Shown: positions 42,876-52,254, counted from the first letter of the stretch. The stretch is DNA of 64,000 nucleotides from Merdiplasma sp964643295 (GCA_964643295.1 CAZXSN010000004.1:1-64000); one strand, 5' to 3'. Numbers and translations are program-made. The notes: generated by a model not told the origin, from the sequence alone.

Positions 42876-43796
42876 TTAATTTAACGCAGGCGGAGTGTCA
42901 AACTTTGCCAGCAGGCAGCGGAAGGTGTCCTGCCCGTTCAGGCAAAGATCGGTCAGAGCTCCTTTTTCGCTTCGCCACTGCTTAAGAGCGGCGTCGTAGG
43001 ACTTCTTTTCGGAATCCTCAATCAGAAACGGAACGATATCGAACCGCAGACACTCTTTGACGGCGATCAGTCTGCCTACCCTGCCGTTTCCGTCCTGAAA
43101 CGGCTGAATGTACGCAAACTCCCCCAGGAAGCGAATGATGTCATATATAGTGACGTTCGGGAGCTCATCGTATTCCTTAAGCAGTGCCTGCATGCGGCCG
43201 AGAACCTCGTTCGGTTTCGCCGTCTCCCATGCTTCATACGTAGTGGACAGATTCTTATACTCCCCGACGGCGAACCAGGTAAGATCGGCATCGCGGGTCC
43301 CCTGTTTTAACAGGCGGTGCAGCTCTTTCATGAAGTCTTCCGTGAGCGGCTCATCCGCGTAATCGATCATATAATCCACGGCGCGAAAGTGGTTCACGGT
43401 CTCGATCACATCGTCCACCGGAATCCCTTTCGCAGCAGTCAGAGTGCGTTTCTTAAAAATCATGCGCGTCTGCTTTTCACTTAAGGCCTTCCCGTCCATA
43501 CAGCTGGAATAGTAGGTCAAAAGTATCTGCAGTTCCTCGTAGAGGCTGTCCGGCATATGTACACTTTTTTCATTGCGGAGCCGCTGCAGCAGGACATTAT
43601 CCGAAACGCTGAGGCAGAGATCCTGGATGGAACAGCCCAGGTATACGGCGACTTTCTGCATCACCCGGTTCGCGATTTTTTCCCCGCGTTCGATTTTTGC
43701 AATGGTTCGGGAGGATATGCCGAGTTTTTCTGTTAAAGAGGACCTGGTAAGTCCCCGCTCTGAGAGTTTCTGCAGCAAACCTGCATAGGAATACAT
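42876..43796 (-). CDS. XRE-HTH fused to Fic domain, catalytic His replaced by Gln
   Basis: A 306-residue fusion. Residues 1-60 form an XRE helix-turn-helix (LTEKLGISSRTIAKIERGEK). Residues about 75-300 are a Fic domain with the N-terminal Fic_N-like segment (HFRAVDYMIDYAD) and the Fic core. The core reads QPFQDGNGRVGR where the consensus is HPFx(D/E)GNGRxxR, so the catalytic His is Gln231. The codon is CAG at 43104-43106 on the minus strand and the frame is intact. The phosphate-binding GNGR loop remains. Fic proteins AMPylate target proteins; without the His this one is probably weakened or specialised. Flanked by hairpin-rich gaps. Confidence 0.9.
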   Translation of the reverse strand: MYSYAGLLQKLSERGLTRSSLTEKLGISSRTIAKIERGEKIANRVMQKVAVYLGCSIQDLCLSVSDNVLLQRLRNEKSVHMPDSLYEELQILLTYYSSCMDGKALSEKQTRMIFKKRTLTAAKGIPVDDVIETVNHFRAVDYMIDYADEPLTEDFMKELHRLLKQGTRDADLTWFAVGEYKNLSTTYEAWETAKPNEVLGRMQALLKEYDELPNVTIYDIIRFLGEFAYIQPFQDGNGRVGRLIAVKECLRFDIVPFLIEDSEKKSYDAALKQWRSEKGALTDLCLNGQDTFRCLLAKFDTPPALN

Positions 43797-44113
43797 CCCA
43801 TCATCACCCCTCTTTCTTGGCCCATCTTACCCTAAACAGGGAAAAAAGTAAAGTTGCAGATGGGAGGCAGGCGGAATAAAGAAAGATCAGAGGAAGGCAG
43901 TCTGTGAGGAATGGCCGCCGGTGATCTTTTCTCCCGCCTTTCGGACGTTACGAAATGCCCCGGGTTTTCCTTCGGACTTTACGAAGCGGCAGACATTCCC
44001 TGCCCGTTTTCAGCCCAATAACAAAGGCACCTCCTGGTTTTTAGCGAATCTTCCCAGGGACAGAAAACAAACAGGCAGAAGAATCTCTGCCTGTAAACGT
44101 TTGCCAGAGAGTT
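43797..44113. repeat. gap with paired TTCG-N7-CGAA repeats and a minus-strand terminator
   Basis: A 317-bp gap. Two near-identical 15-bp repeats, TTCGGACGTTACGAA (43940-43954) and TTCGGACTTTACGAA (43971-43985), differ at one base, are each imperfectly palindromic and are 31 bp apart, about three helical turns. The right end holds the terminator at 44061-44094. No gene is supported. Confidence 0.55.
44061..44094 (-). terminator. terminator of the left arm of the glycan locus
   Basis: Stem ACAGGCAGA/TCTGCCTGT (44071-44079 with 44086-44094), 6-nt loop. On the minus strand TTGTTTTCTG follows. It lies 20 bp after the stop of the last dehydrogenase gene. Confidence 0.75.
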
Positions 44114-45253
44114 TTAATCTAAGGTAACAACGCGTTTCTGGGTGTAGGATTCTAAGGCCGCCGTCAGGACGCGGTGGCTTAAGTTGGCTTCGGCAGGCGT
44201 AAAACAGCCGAACGGACAGGGCAGACCGCGCAGTTCGCTGACGAAGGCCGCGAACATCTGCAGCAGGGAATCGGAAAAACCAAACTCAAAAATCGAGCCG
44301 GTGATCACGGGGTAGAGCGGTTTCTGACCGATCACCAGTCTGGCCCAGGCCTGTTCGCGCCCCACCGCCTGCGTATAGCGGATCGCGTTGGGATCGTCCG
44401 TGGTAAACTTTGCCGACATCTTAAGCCCGTAAATCTCATACTCCACGGTGTTGGTGCAGCCGGGAGCCATGCGCTTCATCTCCAGCTGCATGGGGAAGAC
44501 ATCCCCGGCGGCATCTTCAGTTTCGCAAAGCAGAATCGCATTGTCCCAGGTTTCACAGGGCACCATAGTACCGGTTTCATCCGGCCTCGTTTTGGCGATG
44601 TTGGCCAGCTGAGCGCTTACCGTGCGGGGGATAAATCCCAGACGAAACGGCAGGTGCTGCGTGTGAATTCCCAGATCTCCCATGCAGCCGTACTCCCCGT
44701 TCAGGGAACGGACGCGTTTCCAGTTGATCGGTTTGGCAAGATCCATATCGGAGGAATGCTTGATCGCAAAGCGGGCTTCGATGATCTGTCCGAACGCCCC
44801 CTCGTGAAACCATCTGACCATCTGCTGGACGGCGGGGTAGAACGGGAACTCGCTTGCGCAGCGCACAAACACGTCGGGATGTTTTCCGGCTTCCGCTTCG
44901 ATCTGCCTGCAGGCTTCCAGGTTGATGCCGAAGGGCTTCTCCCCGATCAGATGCTTTCCTGCGCGGATCACATCACTGTACACCTTTGCATGCAGATGAT
45001 GGGGAACCGCACAGTAGACCGCCTCCACTTCCGGATTTGCCAGAAGCTCCCGGTAGTCGCTGTAAAAATATCTGGTATCCGGCACCTGGCGGAACCAGTT
45101 AAGATTCTTATCCGAAAGATCACAGGCGGCGATGATGACAGGGCGGGGCAGTTCGCAGGCAAGGTGCAGCCAGCGCATGGAGACGCTGGCAAATTCACGG
45201 CCCATGAGGCCGCAGCCGATCACACCAAAGCGGACAGGTTCCATCCGGTTCAC
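44114..45253 (-). CDS. Gfo/Idh/MocA-family oxidoreductase
   Basis: A 379-residue NAD(P)-dependent sugar/inositol dehydrogenase-type protein. The N-terminal Rossmann fold shows FGVIGCGLMGREFASV, and the conserved Lys is in LIGEKPFGINLEA. The C-terminal alpha/beta domain is full length. It starts at GTG 45253 with AAAGGAG 7 bp upstream and overlaps the PLP enzyme stop (GTGA). Last gene of the left arm. The substrate is unknown; family members oxidise sugars, inositols and amino-sugars. Confidence 0.92.
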   Translation of the reverse strand: MNRMEPVRFGVIGCGLMGREFASVSMRWLHLACELPRPVIIAACDLSDKNLNWFRQVPDTRYFYSDYRELLANPEVEAVYCAVPHHLHAKVYSDVIRAGKHLIGEKPFGINLEACRQIEAEAGKHPDVFVRCASEFPFYPAVQQMVRWFHEGAFGQIIEARFAIKHSSDMDLAKPINWKRVRSLNGEYGCMGDLGIHTQHLPFRLGFIPRTVSAQLANIAKTRPDETGTMVPCETWDNAILLCETEDAAGDVFPMQLEMKRMAPGCTNTVEYEIYGLKMSAKFTTDDPNAIRYTQAVGREQAWARLVIGQKPLYPVITGSIFEFGFSDSLLQMFAAFVSELRGLPCPFGCFTPAEANLSHRVLTAALESYTQKRVVTLD

Positions 45254-46809
45254 AGGGCAGCTCCTTTCTGTGCGGCTGTTTCGGACAGCGCACGGTCAAA
45301 CAGGACAATGAGAGCGTCTATCATTGACTGGGTGGTGATAAGCGGCAGCTTGGTCAGCGCCGCCGGGGGACAGTTGGGCTTGTAGGTCTGCGCACTGATG
45401 TCGACGCAGAACTCTTTGTTCATGCGGCCGCAGAAATCCACGGCATCCTCTGCGCATCCAAAGCACAGAGCCGTCATGTGTCCGTCTCCTTCCACGCCGG
45501 TTACAAGCTGCGGATAGGCGTTCGCCAGGGAACGCATCTGTTCGTGGTAATAGCGGCCGGTCTCCTCAAATGCTTTCCCGTTGGCGGCTAAAAATTCCAT
45601 GGTGACAAGATAGGCGAGACTCGCCAGTTCCTCCTGTCCGTTGGTCACCAGGGCACCGAACTGATTGAGGGTATCGAACGCGGAACTGGCAAGGATCCTG
45701 CTGGCAGGGTATACCCCTCCCGGGAAGCCTTTGCCGACGGAGACAAAGTCCGGCGAAAGGCCGTACTTACGAAACAGGAAGCATCCGTCATACCAGGCAC
45801 AGGACTGGATCTCATCACACAGCACGGGCGTATCCGTCTCCCGGCAGACCTGATAGGCCTCCTGAAGATACGTTTCGGAAAGCCGGATGCCGCCGTAGTT
45901 CATGAGGATGATCTCATGACAGAAACCAGCCGTTTTATATCTGCCTTCGTTGAAACGGCGCATGACGGAAGTAAACGCCTCTATATCGTTGATCGGCACG
46001 GAGACCACCTTGTACAGTTCGCTCTCCTGCGCGGCCCTTGAAAACTCCGGCCAGAGACCGCGAAGCGTCTGTGCCAGTACGGTGGTGCCGTGATAGTTTC
46101 CTGTCACTCCTCCGGCATTGTCCGCGATGACCACGAAAACCGGTACGCGTCCCGCAAAGGGCGCTATGGAGCCGTCGATCGTGTAAAAGCGCGAGAGCAT
46201 CATCTTTAAGGCAGCCTCCACGGCAAGGGAACCGGTCTCCAGGTTGATGACCGTATTTAATACGCCCGGCTCTTTGGAGGCAAGAACCTGCTCCAGCTTC
46301 GGATCATCAGGGGCAAGGCCGTTGGCAGACGCGATGAGGCGCCGCTCCAGAGTGCGGGTGATAAAGCCGCGGGTGTTGTTGTGAGTCGCATTGGGGATTC
46401 CTAAGCCTTTCGCCTTTTCAATGAGCGCGTAGCCAGGAAAGTCATGTCCCAGCGGCACCTGGTAATGCTCGCTTTTTCCCGCGAAATAAAGCTTCCCGTC
46501 CTCTCCGACGCGAAAGGCCCCCAGACCGCTTAGCGGCGCCGCGTCACTGTGCTGGGCCGCCCGGTAGGAATGCGTAGGCGCCCCATGCTCCGTGTTTACA
46601 AAGGCGGGGATTATCTGGCAGCCGACTTTGGTCATCAGCTCTTCCTGACGGCGGGCAAACGATTCAGGATAGAAATCGATCTTTTCCTCCGCCGCGGCGA
46701 AAAGTCTTTCGGTGCTTTCCCCGGTAAGGCAGGCACGGGCCTCACAGACGGACTTTACGTAGGGTGCGCCAAGCAGGTCGGTTAAGGAACGCCGGATATT
46801 TTTTGTCAA
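45250..46809 (-). CDS. PLP-dependent class III-type aminotransferase, divergent
   Basis: A 519-residue fold-type I PLP enzyme. The Asp that contacts the cofactor is in PVLCDEIQS and the Schiff-base Lys is in VSVGKGFPGG, the class III arrangement. The N-terminal ~110 residues are longer than in typical ornithine/GABA aminotransferases (~430 residues) and not recognisable. Translation most likely starts at TTG 46809, with AGGAGA upstream, just after the isomerase stop at 46845. The open frame extends to 46881 but would overlap the isomerase gene. The substrate may be an amino-sugar or amino-polyol, judging from the locus. Confidence 0.82.
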   Translation of the reverse strand: MTKNIRRSLTDLLGAPYVKSVCEARACLTGESTERLFAAAEEKIDFYPESFARRQEELMTKVGCQIIPAFVNTEHGAPTHSYRAAQHSDAAPLSGLGAFRVGEDGKLYFAGKSEHYQVPLGHDFPGYALIEKAKGLGIPNATHNNTRGFITRTLERRLIASANGLAPDDPKLEQVLASKEPGVLNTVINLETGSLAVEAALKMMLSRFYTIDGSIAPFAGRVPVFVVIADNAGGVTGNYHGTTVLAQTLRGLWPEFSRAAQESELYKVVSVPINDIEAFTSVMRRFNEGRYKTAGFCHEIILMNYGGIRLSETYLQEAYQVCRETDTPVLCDEIQSCAWYDGCFLFRKYGLSPDFVSVGKGFPGGVYPASRILASSAFDTLNQFGALVTNGQEELASLAYLVTMEFLAANGKAFEETGRYYHEQMRSLANAYPQLVTGVEGDGHMTALCFGCAEDAVDFCGRMNKEFCVDISAQTYKPNCPPAALTKLPLITTQSMIDALIVLFDRALSETAAQKGAAL

Positions 46810-46844
46810 ATCAATTCTCCTTTTCTGCCGCGAGGGCTTTTGGG

Positions 46845-48242
46845 TCAGACAATGGTAAACTCGATGCCAAGCAGGCGGCACAGCAGACGGATGCGCTGCG
46901 TATGCTCGCCGGGCACGATTGTCTCATGGTGGGTGCCGCCTGCTTCCAGCCACGTTCTGACACAGGTACGGACACCGGAGGATGGACGGAAGAACAGATA
47001 GGGCATGTCGATTTTTTTCAAACTGCATTCGTCCAAAATTTCTCCCGGGGCATACACCAGACGGAAACGGCCGCCGCTTACGTGCACCAGACTCATCACA
47101 CAGGCGGGACCTGGCTGCGGGGTGAAGATGAGGGTAGGCGGATTGGACAGGCCTCCCTCATTGAACACGCGGTCCATCAGAAACGGTTTGCGGTCCTTCC
47201 GGCACATGGCCCAGTTGCCCTCGCCCGCGTGGCAGAGCAGAATCGCCTCCCGCGCAAGATCCATCATGTACATCTCGCTGAAATCGGCCTGTCCGCAAAG
47301 GTTCATCATGGCTGCCGTGAGCATGGCCGTGGTGGCATCTCCCTCAGCGGCATAGCCGTATCCTTCTGCCATCAGGTTGGAGGCGGCCAGGAAGGGCAGG
47401 TGCTCGAATCGTCCGTCTTCCCTGAACTCATCAAAGTGGATGGTATACCCGGCATAGTCGTTTTGAACGAGGTATTCTTTGATTCCTAAATACATGCGGA
47501 CGGACTCCGCGTGGCGTTTCGGCGGCATTTTTGGATCAATGTCGAATACGGTGCGCTCATAGCGAAGACGCTCCTCGATTTTCTCCTGGGGAACTTCGGC
47601 GCAGAAGCGCTGCACGGTGCCGATGGAATCATAGACAAATTCCGGGCCTAAGGTGCGGTAAACCGCCATGTCGTCGGTGATTACATCGCCCATGCCGGAG
47701 AGTTTTCCGATAATGCCGATCTTCATCTGCCGTAAGGTTTTCACGGTGTGCGCCGCCGCAGCGAAGTCACTTACAAAGGAAGACAGTTCGCCGTTTTTGC
47801 GGCTGCCCGCGAAGAATACGCAGGGGATACCGGAACGCATCAGGCAGTTGGCGTTATCCTGCGAGCCGTGAATTCCCTGGTTGACGGTAAGCTCCCATTC
47901 CCCGAATTCTTCTCCCACGGTTTCATCCGGCTGCACCAGTGCCAGGGCTAAAGGAAGGGTGTTTTTTTGCATGGCATGCACAAGATACTGCCCCTGGGAG
48001 TAGCTTAACATAAGGATCAGGATGCCGTCTAAGTTCTCGGCGTTGTACTGCGCGGTGAGCGCCTCGATGGTTTCCCGGTTGGCGGCGATGCGGGGAAAGA
48101 CAAACTCCGCTGTGCCGGAAAGGGAGGACAGCACCTCATGTACGTAAGTTTCCTGGCTTTTCGTGATCCCGGGAAACAGCGGTTCATAGTTTTCCAGCAT
48201 CAGGGCTAAAACTCCCAGACGCGGTTTAGCGTTTTGTTCCAT
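46845..48242 (-). CDS. L-fucose/L-arabinose isomerase family protein
   Basis: A 465-residue protein of the FucI/AraA fold. Features are LGVLALMLENYEPLFPG at the N-terminus, the Rossmann-like GILILMLSYSQGQYLV segment, AEGDATTAMLTAAMMNLCG and the HAGEGNW segment. The metal-binding Glu/His pattern resembles AraA but the overall sequence is diverged. AGGAGGAAATCT precedes the ATG. Expected to convert an aldose to a ketose, feeding the kinase encoded next upstream. Confidence 0.85.
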   Translation of the reverse strand: MEQNAKPRLGVLALMLENYEPLFPGITKSQETYVHEVLSSLSGTAEFVFPRIAANRETIEALTAQYNAENLDGILILMLSYSQGQYLVHAMQKNTLPLALALVQPDETVGEEFGEWELTVNQGIHGSQDNANCLMRSGIPCVFFAGSRKNGELSSFVSDFAAAAHTVKTLRQMKIGIIGKLSGMGDVITDDMAVYRTLGPEFVYDSIGTVQRFCAEVPQEKIEERLRYERTVFDIDPKMPPKRHAESVRMYLGIKEYLVQNDYAGYTIHFDEFREDGRFEHLPFLAASNLMAEGYGYAAEGDATTAMLTAAMMNLCGQADFSEMYMMDLAREAILLCHAGEGNWAMCRKDRKPFLMDRVFNEGGLSNPPTLIFTPQPGPACVMSLVHVSGGRFRLVYAPGEILDECSLKKIDMPYLFFRPSSGVRTCVRTWLEAGGTHHETIVPGEHTQRIRLLCRLLGIEFTIV

Positions 48243-48266
48243 AGATTTCCTCCTGAAGAAAAGTTC

Positions 48267-49814
48267 TTAGCTGGATGGCAGGCTGTTTTTGTCATAGAGG
48301 GGCCTGACCGCGGCGTAAAGCTCCTGATACTGACGGTAGGCCTTATCATACGGCTGCCTGTTGGCATTGTTTGGAAGATAGACAGCGCTTTCCCTGCAGA
48401 CGGGGAAAGTGCCGGAAGGGATCAGACCGCTTCCCCATCCGGCTAAAAGCGCCGCGCCCATCGCCGCAGCCTCGCTGCAGGTCGGCACGTGAAACGCGCG
48501 GCCGCACACATCGGCTTTGATCTGCTGCCATACCTGGCTTCGGGTGCCTCCTCCCAAAGAGAAGACTTTTTCGGCGGGACAGTCCAGGGATTCCAGCATC
48601 GCAAAAAAATCACGCAGCAAAAAGGCGACCGATTCCATCACGCTGCGCACAAAGTGCGCCCTCGACGTGGAAAGCCGGGCTCCGTAAAAGACGGCCCGGG
48701 CATTTGGACAGGTGTCCGGATCGACGCTTCCCGCCAGAAAGGGCAGGAAAGTAAGCCCGTCACATCCGCAGGGAACCGTCTGTGCCAGCGCATCCAAAGC
48801 CTGATAACCGGCTGCCCCTCCGGGAAGATCCCGGCAGAATTCATCGCGAAACCAGCGCAGAGCCATGCCTGCCGTATTGGCGAGGGGCAGATACAGATAC
48901 CTGCCGCTTAGGGCGTGGCGGTAGATGGTCACGTGGTGTCCCTCGGGAAAACGCGGTCTGTCGGTGCAGGCAGCCACAACCAGCGCAGTGCCGGTCGTCT
49001 CGGTGATCGTCCCGGGAAGTGCGCAGCTTAAGGCAAGCGCGGCGGCGGTCTGATCCATCGCCCCGGTTACCACAGGAATCCCTTCGGGAAGTCCAAGAAA
49101 GACGGCAGTTTCCGGCAAAAGGCCCCCGACTGTCGTTCCGCACTCCAAAAGCTCGGGCAGCAGTTTTTCGTTTATCCCGGCGGCGCAAAGCGCTTTCGTC
49201 CACCAGCCGTCCTCTTTCAGGGAAAACCAGCCGGTTGAAGTCTGCAGGGATTTTTCACTGACAAAGCGCCCGGTAAGCCAGAAAAGCAGCCAGTCTTCCA
49301 GGAGAAGCACCTTGTGGGCGCGGGAAAAACTCTCCGGTTCGTTTTCCTTCAGCCAGAGCAGTTTTGCCAGCGGAAGCGCCCCGGTGATTTCCGGCAGCCC
49401 TGTTTCCCGGTAAAACGTCTCCTCGGGAAGTTCTTTACGCAAAAACGCTGCTGCCTCCTCCGCACGGCTATCCAGCCATACAAGAAAAGGCCGCAGGGGG
49501 TTTCCCTGGATGTCGAAAAGAGAAAGTGTCTCTCCCTGGGTGGTCACGCTTAAAGCGGCGGGGGTTAGCAAAGGAACCTGTGACAGCACTTCCTTAAAGC
49601 CGTCCCGGATCGCGGTCTGATACGTTTCGGCCGAAGCTTCCACGCGGGATCCTTCTTTTGTCAGGGAATATTCCTGCACACTGCAGGAAAGCAGCGTAAG
49701 GTCCGGGGAAAACAGGCATACCTTCACCGAGGTGGTGCCCACATCCAGGGCGGCGATACAGCTGCCGGAAGTCTCTTTCGCCTTTTTCCATTCGCGGGTG
49801 GTTTCTTCGCTCAT
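48267..49814 (-). CDS. FGGY-family carbohydrate kinase
   Basis: A 515-residue sugar kinase of the xylulokinase/gluconokinase type. N-terminal phosphate-binding ALDVGTTSVKVCLF, central GAMDQTAAALALSCALPG and C-terminal LGGGTRSQVWQQIKADVCG with AAAMGAALLAG are present. The gene begins 3 bp after the aldolase stop. It would phosphorylate the ketose made by the isomerase; the specific sugar is not assignable. Confidence 0.92.
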   Translation of the reverse strand: MSEETTREWKKAKETSGSCIAALDVGTTSVKVCLFSPDLTLLSCSVQEYSLTKEGSRVEASAETYQTAIRDGFKEVLSQVPLLTPAALSVTTQGETLSLFDIQGNPLRPFLVWLDSRAEEAAAFLRKELPEETFYRETGLPEITGALPLAKLLWLKENEPESFSRAHKVLLLEDWLLFWLTGRFVSEKSLQTSTGWFSLKEDGWWTKALCAAGINEKLLPELLECGTTVGGLLPETAVFLGLPEGIPVVTGAMDQTAAALALSCALPGTITETTGTALVVAACTDRPRFPEGHHVTIYRHALSGRYLYLPLANTAGMALRWFRDEFCRDLPGGAAGYQALDALAQTVPCGCDGLTFLPFLAGSVDPDTCPNARAVFYGARLSTSRAHFVRSVMESVAFLLRDFFAMLESLDCPAEKVFSLGGGTRSQVWQQIKADVCGRAFHVPTCSEAAAMGAALLAGWGSGLIPSGTFPVCRESAVYLPNNANRQPYDKAYRQYQELYAAVRPLYDKNSLPSS

Positions 49815-49817
49815 CGC

Positions 49818-50657
49818 CTACGCCTTTCCGTCACTGCCGAAGACAAGCATGTGATGCATCGTCTCCTGTTTGACCGCCTCGGTGATAAAGGGCATCAGTT
49901 CAAAGGCCCCCGTCTGATCGGTGAAGTGCTTAACAGCTGCGCGGGCGGCCGTTAGGTTATTGTGGGTGAAAATGTTGATCTTGGAGATGCCCGCGGATAC
50001 GCAGGCGCGAAACTCATCGTCGGTCAGACCGCTGCCGCCGTGCAGAACAAGCGGGGTATCACAGGCATTGGAGATACGGGCAAGGCACTCCAGGTTGAGC
50101 TTCGGCTTTTCCACGTACACGCCGTGAGCCGTTCCGATGGCAACCGCCAGGGCGTCACAGCCGCTTTCTTTCGCGAAGACAAGCGCTTCCTCGGGCTGGG
50201 TATAGACGGTTTTTGCCAGGGTCTCCTCCGCGGATCCGTTGGAACCGACATGCCCGATCTCCGCTTCCAGCGAGCAGCCGACTGCGTGTGCTTTGGCTGC
50301 CATCTCTTTCGTGCGGCGCACGTTCTCCTCAAACGAAAGCATGCTGCAGTCGTACATGACGGAGGAGAAACCAAGCCGGATTGCCTCCTCCACGATTTCC
50401 GGCGTAAAACCGTGGTCAAAGTGCAGGGCGACGGGCACGGATGCTCTTTTGGCCATGCCCAGCATCAGATCGGCATATTCTGCCAGGCTCGCGCCGGGCA
50501 GCAGACTCTCCGCCGGTCCGATGATGACGGGAGAGCGCAGCTGCTCCGCCGCGGAAAGGATTCCTTTGGTCATCTCCAGGGTGACGCAGTTAAACAGGCC
50601 GACGGCGTAGTGCTTTTCCCGGGTATCTTTCAGAATGGTGCTCAGATTGACTAACAA
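49818..50657 (-). CDS. class II ketose-bisphosphate/ketose-1-phosphate aldolase
   Basis: A 279-residue zinc aldolase of the fructose/tagatose-bisphosphate class. Zinc ligands are visible in HFDHGF, EAEIGHVG, GTAHGVY and LHGGSGL. It starts at TTG 50657 with AAGGAGG upstream. It would split the phosphorylated ketose into a triose phosphate and an aldehyde. With the isomerase and kinase it makes a complete aldose-to-triose route. Alternatives such as IolJ- or GatY-like specificity cannot be separated by eye. Confidence 0.9.
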   Translation of the reverse strand: MLVNLSTILKDTREKHYAVGLFNCVTLEMTKGILSAAEQLRSPVIIGPAESLLPGASLAEYADLMLGMAKRASVPVALHFDHGFTPEIVEEAIRLGFSSVMYDCSMLSFEENVRRTKEMAAKAHAVGCSLEAEIGHVGSNGSAEETLAKTVYTQPEEALVFAKESGCDALAVAIGTAHGVYVEKPKLNLECLARISNACDTPLVLHGGSGLTDDEFRACVSAGISKINIFTHNNLTAARAAVKHFTDQTGAFELMPFITEAVKQETMHHMLVFGSDGKA

Positions 50658-50754
50658 GACAGTCCTCCTTTGACGAAAGAAGACCAGGCCGGATCGAAAG
50701 GAAGGCAGCCTGGCGGAAAAAAGTGTCTGACAGAAAGCAGGGCTCCCTGTCCGA

Positions 50755-51897
50755 TTAATACGAAATGGGAAGAAAACGTCCCTCTATCGCCGCCTCTTTC
50801 GCGGCAAGGCAGCTGGCGGCGCTCACAAGTCCGGCAGATAAATCAGAATGGGACTCCTTCCCCTCTAACACCTGCAGAAAATCAAGCGCCAGCATCTCGT
50901 CTCCTCCAAAATGCTGCCCCGCAGGAAACTGAAATGCATGGGTGATGGTCTGGGGAGAGAGATAGCGGTCTATGCGGATGGTGGCCGTGTAGAAGTCAAA
51001 TTCGGCGCTGGCCTTGGTGCCGATCAGCCTGGCACCTCGTCTGGCGGCGCCTTTTTTGACTACAAAGTTCTGGTTGTAGCTGATCAGCATGCCGCTTTCC
51101 GTGGCAAAAATCGCACTCGCGCAGTCCTCGTTTCCCGTATCCACGGCAAAGCAGCAGGCATCGCCCTGTACGTCTTCCTTCAGGATATGGCTTACCACGT
51201 AGCTGCTTTCCGGGCAGGTGTGATAGTCCATGCAGTCCGGGCAGTGCAGATTGGCAGGGCGGTCCCCCTTAAAGTGCAGCTTGGCGGTTTTGGCACACAC
51301 GGAAACGGGCCGCTCCCCGGTCAGAAAGGTGATATAGTCCACGTCATGGGTAGCTTTCTGCAGAAAAAGGCCCCCGGTCTCTTCCGGATCGCGGTACCAG
51401 CTGTGATAATAGACGCTGCCGTAGGGAACATTGTTGACGGCCTGCACCATGGTCAGTTTTCCCAGCACACCGCTGTCCGCGATGCGCTTCATCTCCTGCA
51501 CGATTGGGGAGAGACGAAGCGGAAAGGAGACCACCACCTTTTTTTCCTGGCCGCTTCCCGCTTCGCGCAAAGCTTCATACTGAGCGCGGTTCACACATAC
51601 GGGTTTTTCCAGAAAAATCGGCAGTCCCATGGAAAGAACCAGACAGGCGATAGGCGCATGAAGTCTGCAGCGGGTGCCGATAAAGACCCCGTCCAGCTCT
51701 TCCTTCGCAAGCATCTTTTCCGCGTCTTCGTACCAGTGGGTATCGGCAAAGTAGGGATCATTCTTAACGGTGGGGGCGATCGCGGGCCAGAGAGGGTCCG
51801 CCGCGGCGGATACACAAATATCCGCATCCAGCGAATGGAAGGCCTGAATCATGGTCTTTGAGCGCAGACCGTAGCCGATAAAACCAATGCGTTTCAT
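50755..51897 (-). CDS. Gfo/Idh/MocA-family oxidoreductase with CxxC cluster
   Basis: A 380-residue dehydrogenase. Rossmann motif IGFIGYGLRSKTM, EKPVCVN with the catalytic-site Lys, and a C-terminal domain of typical length. A Cys cluster, HCPDCMDYHTCPES (about residue 222), looks like a metal-binding insertion. It is the first gene of the left arm, next to the divergent regulatory gap. The substrate is unknown. Confidence 0.9.
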   Translation of the reverse strand: MKRIGFIGYGLRSKTMIQAFHSLDADICVSAAADPLWPAIAPTVKNDPYFADTHWYEDAEKMLAKEELDGVFIGTRCRLHAPIACLVLSMGLPIFLEKPVCVNRAQYEALREAGSGQEKKVVVSFPLRLSPIVQEMKRIADSGVLGKLTMVQAVNNVPYGSVYYHSWYRDPEETGGLFLQKATHDVDYITFLTGERPVSVCAKTAKLHFKGDRPANLHCPDCMDYHTCPESSYVVSHILKEDVQGDACCFAVDTGNEDCASAIFATESGMLISYNQNFVVKKGAARRGARLIGTKASAEFDFYTATIRIDRYLSPQTITHAFQFPAGQHFGGDEMLALDFLQVLEGKESHSDLSAGLVSAASCLAAKEAAIEGRFLPISY

Positions 51898-52254
51898 ATA
51901 CTTTTTCTCATGCCTCCTTAAGATGTCTCAAACGCAGGAAACCGGTGCGGGCATTTTTTGCCCCTGAAACAGACAGAAAGCAACGACTCATTAAGCGCAT
52001 AAAATAATAACTCATTAAACGGAAAATTCCCCTTCGAAGCGGTTCATTCACTCTTTATAAATAAGACAGTTTTTCGAAACATTTGTGCGCTTTTCCGATT
52101 GGTTTTCTAAAGAAAACGGATAAATTCGTCATTATTAATAAAAAATTAAAAAATCTGCGACAATTTCTTGTTGACTTTTCAGATTCATTATGCCATAATG
52201 CAGAAGGCAAGTCAAGCTTTTTTTGGCATTTCAAAAAGACAGGGAGGGAGGAAT
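51898..52254. promoter_or_regulatory. divergent control region of the glycan locus
   Basis: A 357-bp AT-rich gap. The right arm has a strong promoter: TTGACT (52171-52176), 17-bp spacer and TGC-CATAAT (extended -10, 52194-52199). Two direct repeats ACTCATTAA (51986-51994 and 52010-52018, 24 bp apart) lie near the left arm and are candidate regulator sites. I could not assign a clear left-arm promoter. No regulator gene lies in the 44-64 kb locus itself. Confidence 0.6.

Noticed and set aside
50911..51861. A 316-codon open frame on the plus strand inside the MocA-type gene
   Set aside because: It is antisense to a recognised dehydrogenase and shows no family motifs.
51898..52254. A catabolite-repression (cre) box in the divergent gap
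   Set aside because: The nearest candidate, GAAGCGGTTCA, is one base short of the 14-bp consensus and is not convincing.
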